Source: Aestuariirhabdus haliotis (GTDB lineage Bacteria > Pseudomonadota > Gammaproteobacteria > Pseudomonadales > Aestuariirhabdaceae). From it: a stretch of 64,000 nucleotides of DNA. This document shows, piece by piece, positions 44,682 through 53,842 of the stretch. Position numbers and translations under genes: made by a program. Within the stretch, counting starts at the first letter, position 1; each line of letters begins with the position of its first letter. The stretch is taken from positions 1 to 64,000 of the forward strand of contig NZ_JAKSDZ010000003.1 of assembly GCF_023509475.1 (NCBI RefSeq), in the 5' to 3' direction. Below the pieces are notes generated by a model. It was not told where the DNA came from. It searched no databases and saw nothing but the letters and a program-made list of their open reading frames with translations.

Positions 44682-46088
44682 TTAGCGCGCACCCTTGCCA
44701 AAAAGAATAACCTCAGCGGTCTGTATCAGGATTAATATATCGAGAAACAGACTGTGGTTTTTTAGGTAGTAGAGATCGTATTTGAACTTTTGACGAGCGT
44801 CGTTGATGGTTGCACCGTAGGGGTAGCAGAGCTGGGCCCAGCCCGCTAGCCCGGGCTTGATACGGTGACGCTCATCGTAATAGGGTATTTGTTCTTTCAG
44901 TTGCTCGATAAATTCAGGACGCTCTGGTCGGGGTCCAACAAAGCTCATATCCCCGCGTAACACATTGATCAGCTGAGGCAGTTCATCAAAGCGGTAGGTC
45001 CGCAGTATTTTTCCGATTCGTGTGGTGCGTGGATCATTTTTACTGGCCCAGACCGCGCCATCTTTTTCTGCATCGATGACCATGCTGCGAAACTTAATGA
45101 GCTCAAAAGGCTCGCCACCCAACCCGGTTCGAATCTGGCGAAACAGTGCGGGGGCTGAAAAACCATCATCCAGTTTGATCGCAAGGTATGTGGCCAGAAT
45201 AAGAGGGGAAGTGATAATCAATAATGTTAAGGCGATAAGGATATCGAATAGCCGACGGGTTTCCAGTTTGTACAGGCCATTGTGGAAACCGTCGGCAAAG
45301 ATGATCCAGCCCGGGCTAAGTAAATCAATTTCTATCTTGCCAGTTTCACGCTCGAAAAAACTGACTTCGTCAATGACATCGATGCCTAACATTTTGCACT
45401 CGACTAAGTCCTTGACCGGCAGGCCCTGGCGGCGATCATCTACTGCTACCACAACTTCATCGATCTGGTGGGCCACGCATAAATTGCTAAGGGACATGTC
45501 AGTAATGATAGCGCGATCTGTACAAATCATGGGTTCCTGATCATTGGCAGGAAGGTAACCGACAATTTTAAAACCTCGACGATCAGATTGACGCCTGAAC
45601 CGCTTGGCAATACGGCTGGCACGTTCGCCGGCGCCAAGCACCATAACCCTGACCCGTAGCACCTTTTCATCAACGAGTTTGCCAAATACCAGCCTGGTAG
45701 CACTGAGAAACAATAGATTGATAACAGCGGAAATAAAGAAAACGCCTCGACCAATAATGAGTTCAGGAACCAGAAAGTAGAACAGCGCTAATGTGAGATT
45801 GGCTATGGTAAAACTAATGAGGGTTCTTAACACGAGGCCACTGGAGCCTTCCCGTAGGCGCGATTGGTACATGCCCAGGGCGTACATACAGACAACGAAG
45901 GTGGCGCTGACCAGACCGGCACGGTAGGTTAAAGGGAGTAACTCTTCGTTGCTAAGCTCTGGTGCCAGTGAACCATAGCGTAACCAGATGGCACAAAATA
46001 TTCCTGTGAAGAACAAGGCGAATTCTAATAGACCCAAAATAAGGTAGGGGGTTCTTACATGGTGTTTGAATATTCGAATACTGCTCAC
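44682..46088 (-). CDS. XrtA-system priming sugar transferase (TIGR03013-like)
   Basis: A 468-residue polyprenyl-phosphate sugar-1-phosphate transferase that starts the repeat unit on undecaprenyl phosphate. Four hydrophobic helices lie in residues 10-145, then a dinucleotide-binding-like domain (V-L-G-A-G-E-R-A), a further helix near 280, and the catalytic domain with F-R-S-M, D-E-L-P-Q-L-I-N-V-L-R-G-D-M-S-F-V-G-P-R-P and a terminal V-I-L-F-G-K-G-A-R as in the PEP-CTERM-associated family. GTG start 46088 with AAGGA six bases upstream. It heads the pair with the flippase. Confidence 0.93.
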   Translation of the reverse strand: MSSIRIFKHHVRTPYLILGLLEFALFFTGIFCAIWLRYGSLAPELSNEELLPLTYRAGLVSATFVVCMYALGMYQSRLREGSSGLVLRTLISFTIANLTLALFYFLVPELIIGRGVFFISAVINLLFLSATRLVFGKLVDEKVLRVRVMVLGAGERASRIAKRFRRQSDRRGFKIVGYLPANDQEPMICTDRAIITDMSLSNLCVAHQIDEVVVAVDDRRQGLPVKDLVECKMLGIDVIDEVSFFERETGKIEIDLLSPGWIIFADGFHNGLYKLETRRLFDILIALTLLIITSPLILATYLAIKLDDGFSAPALFRQIRTGLGGEPFELIKFRSMVIDAEKDGAVWASKNDPRTTRIGKILRTYRFDELPQLINVLRGDMSFVGPRPERPEFIEQLKEQIPYYDERHRIKPGLAGWAQLCYPYGATINDARQKFKYDLYYLKNHSLFLDILILIQTAEVILFGKGAR

Positions 46089-46346
46089 GCTAAGTCCTTT
46101 TGCGCCAACACAGTCCGTTTGCGTTGGGAGGTTTTAGTATATATAAACGGTGAGAATTGACGGTCTTACATATATATTTTTTCGAAATAATAAATAAATT
46201 TTTAATTTTCTATTCTTTAGCTATAAAAGCGGTTGTTTCGCCATTAATATTGGCGGCTGTTGTGGCATTGCTAAGATGTATTACCCTTACTTCAGTATAT
46301 GAGTACTTTAAATATTTTGCGTAGCCAATTAAGGGATTAAATCAGG
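46089..46346. other. Divergent A/T-rich intergenic region
   Basis: It separates the sugar-transferase gene from the asparagine-synthetase-like gene. It is very A/T-rich at 46130-46220 with runs of TATATA. A small inverted repeat CGCCA/TGGCG lies at 46239-46243 and 46251-46255 and could be a regulator site. No sigma-54 or clean sigma-70 promoter was recognised. Confidence 0.45.
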
Positions 46347-48029
46347 ATGATACTGGATGTAGAGGGCGTAGAAGATGCCAGGATTCCAGCACTGGGTTGG
46401 GTCCTGTGCGCAAATTATCGGTCTGGCCAGGTGCGTGTTCTCTATGGAGAGCACGTTGAATGGCTGCAGGACGTTATGGTTGAGGGGGTTTGGTCCGAAC
46501 CCTTTGAGTCAGCCCGCCCTCAAGCAAGTAAAAATCTGTTTGGAAGCTGCGTCGCCTTTTCCAGGGATAGCCTGTTGCTCTGTCCCAGTACGGCAACCTC
46601 TGAACCAATTTTCTTCCAATTTATTAATCGGGTCTTGTACGCTGCAAATTCGCTGGTGTTATTGCTGGCTGCCCTTAACGATTCCTTGAAGGTGGGTTGC
46701 CAAACTTACAAAACACTCAATGAAGCCCGCACCCGTGGTTTGGAAAATACCGTATTGAAGACCCCAACCACCAATGGATCTATTAATCGCCTGATCCATC
46801 ACAACCTGAAAGTGGAGAGCGCCGGCTGGGTGATACAGGAAAAAACAGTCCCTGAGCCTTTTAGGCGCTTTTCGAGCTACAAACAGTACCTGCAGTCCAG
46901 TTTGTGGGGTTGCCTTGACAATGCCAAAGCTACATCCAGAAAATTCCCGTTTCAGCTGGTGACAACCCAGTCTCGAGGTTACGACTCTACTGCTGTGAAT
47001 GCCCTTTTGGGGCCGCATAAACCGGATAGAGCTTTTACCTGCAAGGATTCAAAGCCGGTTGGTGAGGTTTTTCGTAAAGGTCAACAAAGCCGCGGACCCA
47101 GTGATGATGGCTCCGAAATATCGGCTCAATTAGGGTTCGAATGCGACAAGCTTGAACGAGATGCCTTCTTACAGAATCTGGATCTGGAAATCCTGTTTAA
47201 TGCCGCCGTACACAACAATGAAGACAGGAATCTTCAACCGATTTTTAACTTGCTCGGTGCTCCATCATTACTGTTGACCGGAACAATGGGCGAGCTTTGG
47301 TATAACCAGCGCTCTATGGAGCATGCCAACTTTGAAAAAGATGCCGATAATCTATTGAAACGTGCCGATCTATCCGGTTTTGGCATGAGTGAAGCCAGAT
47401 TGTGGAAAAGTATCATTCACATCCCCGTACCCTATATAGGGGCCAGACAGCGCGAATCGATCCATCAAATCACCGAGTCTGAAGAGATGGATCCCTGGCG
47501 ACTTAATAATGACTATGATCGTCCAATTTCGCGGCGTATTGCAGAAGAAGCCGGTGTGAAACGGGAGAGTTTTGGTCAGAAGAAAATGGGTTCGGTGGTA
47601 TTGATGCCCATGCCCGAACTTCCTCTTGCTAGCAATACCCGCCGTGACTATCTGGAAGACCTCGTACGGAATAAGCTTTTAAGCCCCTGGCAGAAACCTG
47701 TCTTGGGCGCTGTGCAGCGTTACAATAACTGGATTCGCTGGACCAATCCCAACCGCTATTTCAGTAACCATCGTCGCTATCCGGCATTTTATTATCTATC
47801 ACGCCTGATAGAAAAACTCACCGGGAAACGCTTTCGCTTTAGGCCATTGTTAGGGCATCTGGAGGCTGAACTCTATCGGTATTCCTGTAATAGGATAGTT
47901 AGTGAATATACCTGGCTAAGCAGTGCCTTTAGATCAACCTCTGTGACCCATGCGGCCAATGAAAACTCCCAGCAAAACGACCCCGGCAGCGAGCACCTGA
48001 AACAGGGTGAAGGTCTCACCCAGAATTAA
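46347..48029 (+). CDS. Degenerate asparagine-synthetase-like protein
   Basis: A 560-residue protein that I identify as a remote AsnB relative. S-R-G-Y-D-S-T at residues 209-215 takes the place of the ATP-loop S-G-G-x-D-S, and T-G-T-M-G-E-L-W-Y-N (311-320) stands where S-G-D-G-G-D-E-L-F-G-G is expected; both motifs are altered. The N-terminus has no Cys2 glutaminase. Around residues 380-410 a D-P-W-R-L...R-R-I-A-E-E-A-G...K-K-M-G pattern is like the C-terminal part of the family. It may have lost ATP-pyrophosphatase activity or use a variant mechanism. The last 32 codons run antisense into the DMT transporter gene. It stands opposite the priming transferase, so an EPS role is possible. Confidence 0.6.
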   Translation: MILDVEGVEDARIPALGWVLCANYRSGQVRVLYGEHVEWLQDVMVEGVWSEPFESARPQASKNLFGSCVAFSRDSLLLCPSTATSEPIFFQFINRVLYAANSLVLLLAALNDSLKVGCQTYKTLNEARTRGLENTVLKTPTTNGSINRLIHHNLKVESAGWVIQEKTVPEPFRRFSSYKQYLQSSLWGCLDNAKATSRKFPFQLVTTQSRGYDSTAVNALLGPHKPDRAFTCKDSKPVGEVFRKGQQSRGPSDDGSEISAQLGFECDKLERDAFLQNLDLEILFNAAVHNNEDRNLQPIFNLLGAPSLLLTGTMGELWYNQRSMEHANFEKDADNLLKRADLSGFGMSEARLWKSIIHIPVPYIGARQRESIHQITESEEMDPWRLNNDYDRPISRRIAEEAGVKRESFGQKKMGSVVLMPMPELPLASNTRRDYLEDLVRNKLLSPWQKPVLGAVQRYNNWIRWTNPNRYFSNHRRYPAFYYLSRLIEKLTGKRFRFRPLLGHLEAELYRYSCNRIVSEYTWLSSAFRSTSVTHAANENSQQNDPGSEHLKQGEGLTQN

Positions 48030-48815
48030 CACCGCCAGGACTGCAGTACACAGGGGGAGCAGATTGATAAAGCTGGTCGCCAGCGAGGCAGGCATCTGGC
48101 CGACCGCGTAGTTAAACAGACCATAAGCACCCAGGGTAACGATTACTCCCAGATAAAGAATTGCCAGAATACCTTCCAGTTCAAACGTGGTTGGAATGCC
48201 TTCGTAAAGCGCCAGGGGCAGGAAAAAGACAGATCCTATCCAGGCCTGAACGGCTGTCAGAAACAGCGCTCGATATCGGCTTGATAGATGTTTCAGTATC
48301 AATGTGTATCCCGCGGCGCAGCACATCGCCAGGAACTCAAGAAAGTTGCCCAGCAGCGGGTTGGGGGCCTGTTCATTGCTTGGACTGTGTAAGCTCAGCC
48401 AGACACTGCCGCCGACGGCGATTACGAAACCTGCCAATGACAGTCGGGTAATTTTTTCCTTAAGGAACAGAAATGCCCCCAGGGCGACCAGCAAAGGCAG
48501 GGTAGCTGAAATCATTCCGGCCTGTGCAGCACTTGTATTAAGCAGAGCATAGGCCTCAAAAATAAAGTAGAGACAGGGCTCACATGCGGCCATGGCCACC
48601 AGATAACGCCAGTCACCCTTCTGGTATCTGGGGCGGCCTAGCATGGGCAGTAGAAGAATAAAGCAGAAGGTTGCCGTGATCATCCTCGCGAAAATCACAG
48701 CCATGGGAGAATAGCTGTCAAAGGCTATTTTCAATGCTATGAATGAGCTGCTCCAGAGCAGAACGGCGCACAGTAAGGCCAGCGTCGGCAAACGCAAGGA
48801 TGTCGATGAACTCAA
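47934..48815 (-). CDS. EamA/DMT-family transporter
   Basis: A 293-residue inner-membrane protein with ten hydrophobic helices, arranged as two EamA repeats (first around residues 10-140, second 155-285). It keeps the usual W-S-S-S-F-I-A start. It is the last gene of the atu-like operon, after a 104-base gap containing a strong hairpin. It may move a terpenoid or a product, but DMT proteins have very diverse substrates. Its 3' end overlaps the convergent asparagine-synthetase-like gene by 96 bases, which is unusually long. Confidence 0.85.
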   Translation of the reverse strand: MSSSTSLRLPTLALLCAVLLWSSSFIALKIAFDSYSPMAVIFARMITATFCFILLLPMLGRPRYQKGDWRYLVAMAACEPCLYFIFEAYALLNTSAAQAGMISATLPLLVALGAFLFLKEKITRLSLAGFVIAVGGSVWLSLHSPSNEQAPNPLLGNFLEFLAMCCAAGYTLILKHLSSRYRALFLTAVQAWIGSVFFLPLALYEGIPTTFELEGILAILYLGVIVTLGAYGLFNYAVGQMPASLATSFINLLPLCTAVLAVLILGETFTLFQVLAAGVVLLGVFIGRMGHRG

Positions 48816-48866
48816 GGAGATATCCGCCCAGGTAGGTTTTAAAGGCGGAGTATAACGGCAGCCTTG

Positions 48867-48897
48867 AGGCTACGCCAGATATGATCTGGCGTAGCCT
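48867..48897. other. Perfect 14-bp hairpin in the atu operon
   Basis: AGGCTACGCCAGAT (48867-48880) and its exact complement (48884-48897) are separated by three bases. It lies between atuG and the transporter gene. No T-run follows on either strand, so it is not a standard intrinsic terminator. It could stabilise the upstream message or reduce expression of the transporter. Confidence 0.7.
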
Positions 48898-48919
48898 ATC
48901 GCGAGCCGCCGTAGTGCGA

Positions 48920-49744
48920 TTAAACGAACAGGTCGGGCATTAATTCGCCGCCGTCTGGGTTGTAACGATAGCAATCGAAGTCGGTGACACCGCGTTCACG
49001 TAGCAGTGTTTCGTCGATCAGGGTTCGGCCAGTCAGTTCAAGATTTTCACTGCGCAATATTTCCCAGGCTGCATCGGCCATGATGGCTGGAGTGCGGGCA
49101 CGGTCAAAGGCTCGGCGACCTCCCAGCTCAAATTCAATCGCCGCTGTGGCAATAATAGTGCGTGGCCACAGGGTATTGACGGCGATGCCTTTGCTACGAA
49201 ACTCCTCTGCCATGCCGATGCTCAACATCGACATGCCGTATTTGGTGATGGTGTAGGGGGCGTGGTTCTTGAACCATCGTGGGTCCATATCCAGAGGCGG
49301 TGACAGACTAATAATATGGGGATTCTCTGACTTTTTCAGGTAGGGAAGAACGGCCTGGGAGCAGACGAGTACGGCACGGGAATTCACCTGGCTCATCAGG
49401 TCAAAACGTTTGATTTCGGTATTTTCGACGTTGGTTAAGCGAATCGCTCCGGCGTTGTTGATCAAGGCATCAATGCCACCAAATGTCTTGGCGGCTTCGG
49501 CTGCCATTGCTGCGACCTGTTCAGGATCTCTGACATCGACCTGAATTGGTAAGGCTTTACCGCCAGCGGCTTCAACCTCCTTGGCGACTGAAAAAATGGT
49601 GCCATCAAGGTGCTTGTGTTCCGTGGCAGATTTGGCAGCAATAACGAGATTGGCACCATCTTTGGCACAGCGCAGGGCGATTTCCCGGCCAATGCCCCGG
49701 CTGCCACCAGTGATAATAATTGTTTTTCCTTTAAGCGACTGCAT
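48920..49744 (-). CDS. atuG: Short-chain dehydrogenase (AtuG-like, HSDL2-type)
   Basis: A 274-residue SDR oxidoreductase. The NAD(P)-binding motif T-G-G-S-R-G-I-G is near the N-terminus, N-N-A-G follows, and the catalytic Y-T-I-T-K is intact. The sequence resembles the HSDL2-like branch of SDR enzymes. I start at ATG 49744, which has GGAG nine bases upstream; the ATG at 49759 lacks one. In the atu pathway this gene is proposed to take part in oxidation of the terpenoid alcohol or a later hydroxyacyl intermediate. It follows the biotin carboxylase gene closely. Confidence 0.85.
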   Translation of the reverse strand: MQSLKGKTIIITGGSRGIGREIALRCAKDGANLVIAAKSATEHKHLDGTIFSVAKEVEAAGGKALPIQVDVRDPEQVAAMAAEAAKTFGGIDALINNAGAIRLTNVENTEIKRFDLMSQVNSRAVLVCSQAVLPYLKKSENPHIISLSPPLDMDPRWFKNHAPYTITKYGMSMLSIGMAEEFRSKGIAVNTLWPRTIIATAAIEFELGGRRAFDRARTPAIMADAAWEILRSENLELTGRTLIDETLLRERGVTDFDCYRYNPDGGELMPDLFV

Positions 49745-49762
49745 TCTTTTCGACTCCATTAT

Positions 49763-51748
49763 CTATTGTTCGTCTGGCGCTAATATTGAGAGATGAATCA
49801 GGGTTTGACGAGTTTTTACCTGATCGCCGCATTGACCGCGAATGTCTTCCACAACACCATCTATTTCAGCTTTTAAAGGATGCTCCATCTTCATGGCTTC
49901 AACGACCGCGAGGGTCTGCCCACGAGTTACCTTGTCGCCTGAATTGACCATCAAGGCTACCAGGCTGCCGTCCATTGGGGCTTTTACCTCCGTTGCGGAA
50001 CCCTCGGCTGCATTGTGCGTTGAAAGTTGGCTACGGTTTTCGATGGCGTAATAGGCGCCATCAATTTCCAGCTCCAGTGTTGATGATTGCAACGAGAAAC
50101 GGGCTCGGTTTAATTGTCCTGCAAGCATAAATTCAACATGGCCAGGTTCGGTGATCAATAACTCGTCAAACTTGATGGTAGTTCCGTTTTCGATATCAAT
50201 CGTTTTGCTATTGCTATCAGGTAGTGCCGTGCAATAAACGATGTGGTCACTGTCATTACTGCGCAGACTTAAGCGGGTTCTGGCCGAAGCAGCCGAATGC
50301 CATGAGTTGTGTGCGCCAAAGTTTTCATCGTGGGCAACCAGAAGACCGGTAGCAAGTGCTAGCGGTAAATCGGGAATGGTCTCCATCCTTAGTGAGGGGT
50401 CATCACTGAACTGATCGTTAATAAAGGCGGTCGTGGAGAGTCCCTGAGCGAAATTCTCATGCTTGAGTATGTTTCGCAGGAAGTGCTTGTTGGTGCGAAC
50501 ACCAAAAAGGGTGGTTTCTTCCAGAGAGCGAACCAGACGCCGGCGAGCGACTTCTCGTGTCTCTCCCCAACAAATTATCTTGGCCTGCATGGAATCATAA
50601 AAGGGTGAAATCTCGCTACCGGTTGCCAGATTATGATCGATACGTAGCCCCTCAAGGTTCGCGGGACTCCAGTCCGTTACAATACCCGTTTGCGGTAAAT
50701 AGTTGTGTGCCGGATCTTCCGCATAAAGCCGAACCTCTATCGCGTGTCCGGATAATGTGACTTCATCCTGTGTCAGGGGCAGAGGTAATCCCTCAGCCAC
50801 TCTGAGCTGCCAGGCGACCAGGTCTGTATTGGTCACCAATTCGGTCACCGGGTGTTCGACTTGCAAGCGGGTATTCATTTCCAGGAAATAGAAATTGCGA
50901 TCGCTGTCGACCAGGAATTCAACCGTACCTGCTCCGACGTATTGGCAGGCTTGAGCCGCTTTAACGGCGGCGGCGCCCATTTTCTGGCGAAGCGTTTCGT
51001 CAACAAAAGGTGAGGGAGCCTCTTCAACGACTTTCTGATGGCGCCGCTGGATAGAGCAATCCCTCTCGCCAAGGTGAATGCAGTTACCCAGCTGATCACC
51101 GAAAACCTGGATTTCAATATGACGCGGCGCAATAACGGCTTTTTCCAGAATCAACTCATCGTTACCGAAGGCGGAAAGTGCTTCCGATGCGGCGCGTTCC
51201 AGTTCCTGTTCCAGCTCGGCCGATTCTGTAACGAGGCGCATGCCACGGCCTCCACCGCCAGCAGATGCCTTGATCATCAGAGGGAAACCAATTCGGTTGG
51301 CAGCGTCGCGCAATGTGGCAAGCGATTGGTCTTCACCTTCATAGCCGGGAACCGTTGGTACGCCGGCATCGATCATGGCAATTTTCGACTGGCGCTTGGA
51401 ACCCATCAACTCAATAGCCTGGGCTGAAGGGCCGATGAAGATCAACCCTGCCTGCTCACACGCGGCCGAAAACTCGGCATTCTCGGACAGGAAACCATAG
51501 CCAGGATGGACCGCATTGGCCCCGGTGCGTTGAGCAGCCTTTAGTATTTGTTCGGCATCAAGGTAGGAAGACTGAACCGGCCCTTCCCCGATGCAGATAG
51601 CCTCATCGGCCTCTGCAACGTGAAGTGAGTGGCGATCCGCCTGGCTAAAAACTGCGACAGTTCGATATCCAAGGGATCGTGCAGAACGTAATACGCGAAC
51701 CGCAATTTCTCCACGATTCGCAACCAATACTTTCTCTATAGCAGGCAT
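49763..51748 (-). CDS. atuF: Geranyl-CoA carboxylase, biotin-containing alpha subunit
   Basis: A 661-residue biotin carboxylase subunit. It has the N-terminal V-L-V-A-N-R-G-E-I-A, the glycine-rich ATP loop S-A-G-G-G-G-R-G-M-R, E-M-N-T-R-L-Q-V-E-H and, near the C-terminus, the biotinylation motif V-E-A-M-K-M-E-H-P. With the carboxyltransferase AtuC it carboxylates cis-geranyl-CoA. The same architecture occurs in methylcrotonyl-CoA carboxylase (LiuD), but the surrounding atuA, atuB, atuD and atuE genes support the geranyl-CoA assignment. It is preceded by atuE on the same strand with a short gap of 31 bases. Confidence 0.9.
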   Translation of the reverse strand: MPAIEKVLVANRGEIAVRVLRSARSLGYRTVAVFSQADRHSLHVAEADEAICIGEGPVQSSYLDAEQILKAAQRTGANAVHPGYGFLSENAEFSAACEQAGLIFIGPSAQAIELMGSKRQSKIAMIDAGVPTVPGYEGEDQSLATLRDAANRIGFPLMIKASAGGGGRGMRLVTESAELEQELERAASEALSAFGNDELILEKAVIAPRHIEIQVFGDQLGNCIHLGERDCSIQRRHQKVVEEAPSPFVDETLRQKMGAAAVKAAQACQYVGAGTVEFLVDSDRNFYFLEMNTRLQVEHPVTELVTNTDLVAWQLRVAEGLPLPLTQDEVTLSGHAIEVRLYAEDPAHNYLPQTGIVTDWSPANLEGLRIDHNLATGSEISPFYDSMQAKIICWGETREVARRRLVRSLEETTLFGVRTNKHFLRNILKHENFAQGLSTTAFINDQFSDDPSLRMETIPDLPLALATGLLVAHDENFGAHNSWHSAASARTRLSLRSNDSDHIVYCTALPDSNSKTIDIENGTTIKFDELLITEPGHVEFMLAGQLNRARFSLQSSTLELEIDGAYYAIENRSQLSTHNAAEGSATEVKAPMDGSLVALMVNSGDKVTRGQTLAVVEAMKMEHPLKAEIDGVVEDIRGQCGDQVKTRQTLIHLSILAPDEQ

Positions 51749-51779
51749 CGAATAGCTCCGTTAATAGTCTGCATTCTTA

Positions 51780-52622
51780 TTATTCGGCCCAGGCCGCTTT
51801 TCGTTTCTGAACGAAGGCGAGGGTGCCTTCACTGCCTTCTGCACTATAGATCGAATCGGCGAAACGGCCGGCTGCGAAATCAAGCAGGGCTTCATGCTCC
51901 ATGGTCTCTGCAGCCAGCAAAATGGCTTTGGTGGTGGCATTAGCGCCAGGGGCACAGCGTTTGATTTGAGACAGAATCGATGACAGTAATTCATCCAAAC
52001 GGTCTGGGTTGGTTTGGTAATGCACCAGTCCCAATTCGTGGGCTTCTTCGGCGCCAAAACGAGAGCCGAGTAGCATCAGGCGTCGTGCCTGGGTAAGGCC
52101 AATACGCTTAAGCACGAAGGGTGCGATTTGGGCCGGAGGAATACCCAGACCCGTTTCCGGTAGCCCGAACTGGACACCATCAACTGCGATCGCGACATCG
52201 GAGATGCAGGCCAGGCCAAAGCCGCCGCCAAGCACGGCGCCCTCCAGTACAGCTACTACAACCACAGGGAGCCGGTTAGCCCGGGTAATCATGTGACCGA
52301 ATTCGCGGTTCAGTTGGTAGAAAGGGTCGTTTGAAATATCGGAGCTTTCGATATCCTGAGACTTTTGTGAGGCAGAAGCTGCTCGGGCTGCCGCCATGTC
52401 CTTGATGTCGCCACCGGAGCAAAAATTGCCTTCGCTGCCGCGAAGTAACAGGGTACGAATCTCCGACTGATCTTCGAGGATTTCAAACAATGCCATTAGC
52501 TCCTTGACCATTTGCAGGCTCATGGCGTTGCGACTTTTCGGCCGGTTGAGCCATACCTGCAAGCAGTGCTCGTTGAGCTCGAGTCGAATGCTGTCAAACT
52601 CTGGAAAAGAAATAGTGCTCAT
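51780..52622 (-). CDS. atuE: Enoyl-CoA hydratase family, isohexenylglutaconyl-CoA hydratase-like
   Basis: A 280-residue crotonase-fold enzyme. L-N-R-P-K-S-R-N-A-M-S in the N-terminal part, the oxyanion segment F-C-S-G-G-D-I-K-D-M and G-A-V-L-G-G-G-F-G-L are typical. The second half includes G-L-P-E-T-G-L-G-I-P-P with a conserved Glu. In the atu pathway it hydrates isohexenylglutaconyl-CoA after carboxylation. It is two bases from atuD and close to atuF, in the order known from P. aeruginosa. Cytosolic. Confidence 0.88.
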   Translation of the reverse strand: MSTISFPEFDSIRLELNEHCLQVWLNRPKSRNAMSLQMVKELMALFEILEDQSEIRTLLLRGSEGNFCSGGDIKDMAAARAASASQKSQDIESSDISNDPFYQLNREFGHMITRANRLPVVVVAVLEGAVLGGGFGLACISDVAIAVDGVQFGLPETGLGIPPAQIAPFVLKRIGLTQARRLMLLGSRFGAEEAHELGLVHYQTNPDRLDELLSSILSQIKRCAPGANATTKAILLAAETMEHEALLDFAAGRFADSIYSAEGSEGTLAFVQKRKAAWAE

Positions 52623-52624
52623 AA

Positions 52625-53785
52625 TCAGGACTTCTTCTTGCCGGGCAGGATATTCATGTACTTGCAGATAATACCCAGCATAATTTCATCAGCGCCGCCG
52701 CCAATTGAAGCCAGCCTTGAGTCCCGATATGAGCGGGATGCGACGTTATCCCACATAAAGCCCATGCCGCCCCAGTATTGCAGGCAGGAATCAGACACTT
52801 CACGGGCCAGGCGGCCGCCCTTGAGTTTGGCCATCGACGCCAGTTTGGTAACGTCCTTACCTTCGATGTAGGTCTCACACGCCTGGTAGGTGAGGGCCCG
52901 CAAGGCTTCAATTTCGGTCTGCAATTCAGCCATACGGAAATGTATCACCTGATTATCAATCAGTGGCTGACCAAAGGTTTGGCGCTCGCGGCAGTAAGCG
53001 ATGGTTTCATCAACTACTCGCTCCAAAGCTTTCAAGGTGTTGGCAGCACCCCAGAGACGCTCTTCCTGGAACTGGATCATCTGCATCATAAAACCGGCGC
53101 CTTCGCCACCAATGCGGTAGCGCTGTGGAACGCGAACGTCATCGAAGAATACCTGTGCGGTATCTGAGGAGCGCATTCCCAGCTTCTTCAATGGTTCAGA
53201 TAAGGAGATGCCTGGCGTGTTGGCGGGTACGACAATCAGGGATTTATTACTATGAGGTTTACCTTCGCTGGTGTTGGCCAGCAGGCAAAAGAAGTCGGCC
53301 TGGGTTGAGGTGGTGATCCACATTTTTGCGCCGTTGATAACGTAGTCGTCGCCATCCTTACGAGCGGTGGTTTTCATGCCCGCAACATCGGAACCCGCAC
53401 CGGTTTCGGATACGGCGATACTGGCCACCAGATCACCGGCTATGGCTGGCGCCAGAAATTCTTGCTGCAAGGCTTTATCCGCAAAGCGAGCCAGGGCGGG
53501 TGTTGCCATATTGGTTTGCACGCCAATGGCCAAAGGAACGCCACCGCAATGTGCGACCCCAAGCTCTTCGGCGGCGACCAGCTCATAGGAGTAGTCAAGG
53601 CCCATACCGCCGACACTTTCGGGTTTGGAGATACCCAGCAAACCCAGGTCACCCATCTTTTTAAACAGTTCATGGGCCGGGAATATTCCGGCTTCTTCCC
53701 ACTCGTCAACAAACGGGTTGACTTCTTTTTCGATGAAGTTACGAGTTGTGCGACGTAGCTCTTCGTGTTCCTGGGTGTATTTCAT
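52625..53785 (-). CDS. atuD: Acyl-CoA dehydrogenase, citronellyl-CoA dehydrogenase-like
   Basis: A 386-residue FAD-dependent acyl-CoA dehydrogenase. Features: A-V-S-E-T-G-A-G-S-D-V-A-G-M, K-M-W-I-T-T, a Q-V-I-H-F-R-M-A-E segment and a final D-S-R-L-A-S-I-G-G-G-A-D-E-I-M, where the catalytic-base region lies. It fits oxidation of citronellyl-CoA to geranyl-CoA in the atu pathway. It follows the atuC gene by 57 bases and precedes atuE by two bases, so all are probably co-transcribed. Length is normal for the family. Confidence 0.9.
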   Translation of the reverse strand: MKYTQEHEELRRTTRNFIEKEVNPFVDEWEEAGIFPAHELFKKMGDLGLLGISKPESVGGMGLDYSYELVAAEELGVAHCGGVPLAIGVQTNMATPALARFADKALQQEFLAPAIAGDLVASIAVSETGAGSDVAGMKTTARKDGDDYVINGAKMWITTSTQADFFCLLANTSEGKPHSNKSLIVVPANTPGISLSEPLKKLGMRSSDTAQVFFDDVRVPQRYRIGGEGAGFMMQMIQFQEERLWGAANTLKALERVVDETIAYCRERQTFGQPLIDNQVIHFRMAELQTEIEALRALTYQACETYIEGKDVTKLASMAKLKGGRLAREVSDSCLQYWGGMGFMWDNVASRSYRDSRLASIGGGADEIMLGIICKYMNILPGKKKS

Positions 53786-53842
53786 AATAGGTTCTCTCTT
53801 AACGTCTTTATCTTGGTTTTGGTATAAGTCTGCCGCCAGGTG

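Noticed and set aside
48867-48897. The hairpin as an intrinsic terminator
   Set aside because: There is no T-run on either strand after the stem.
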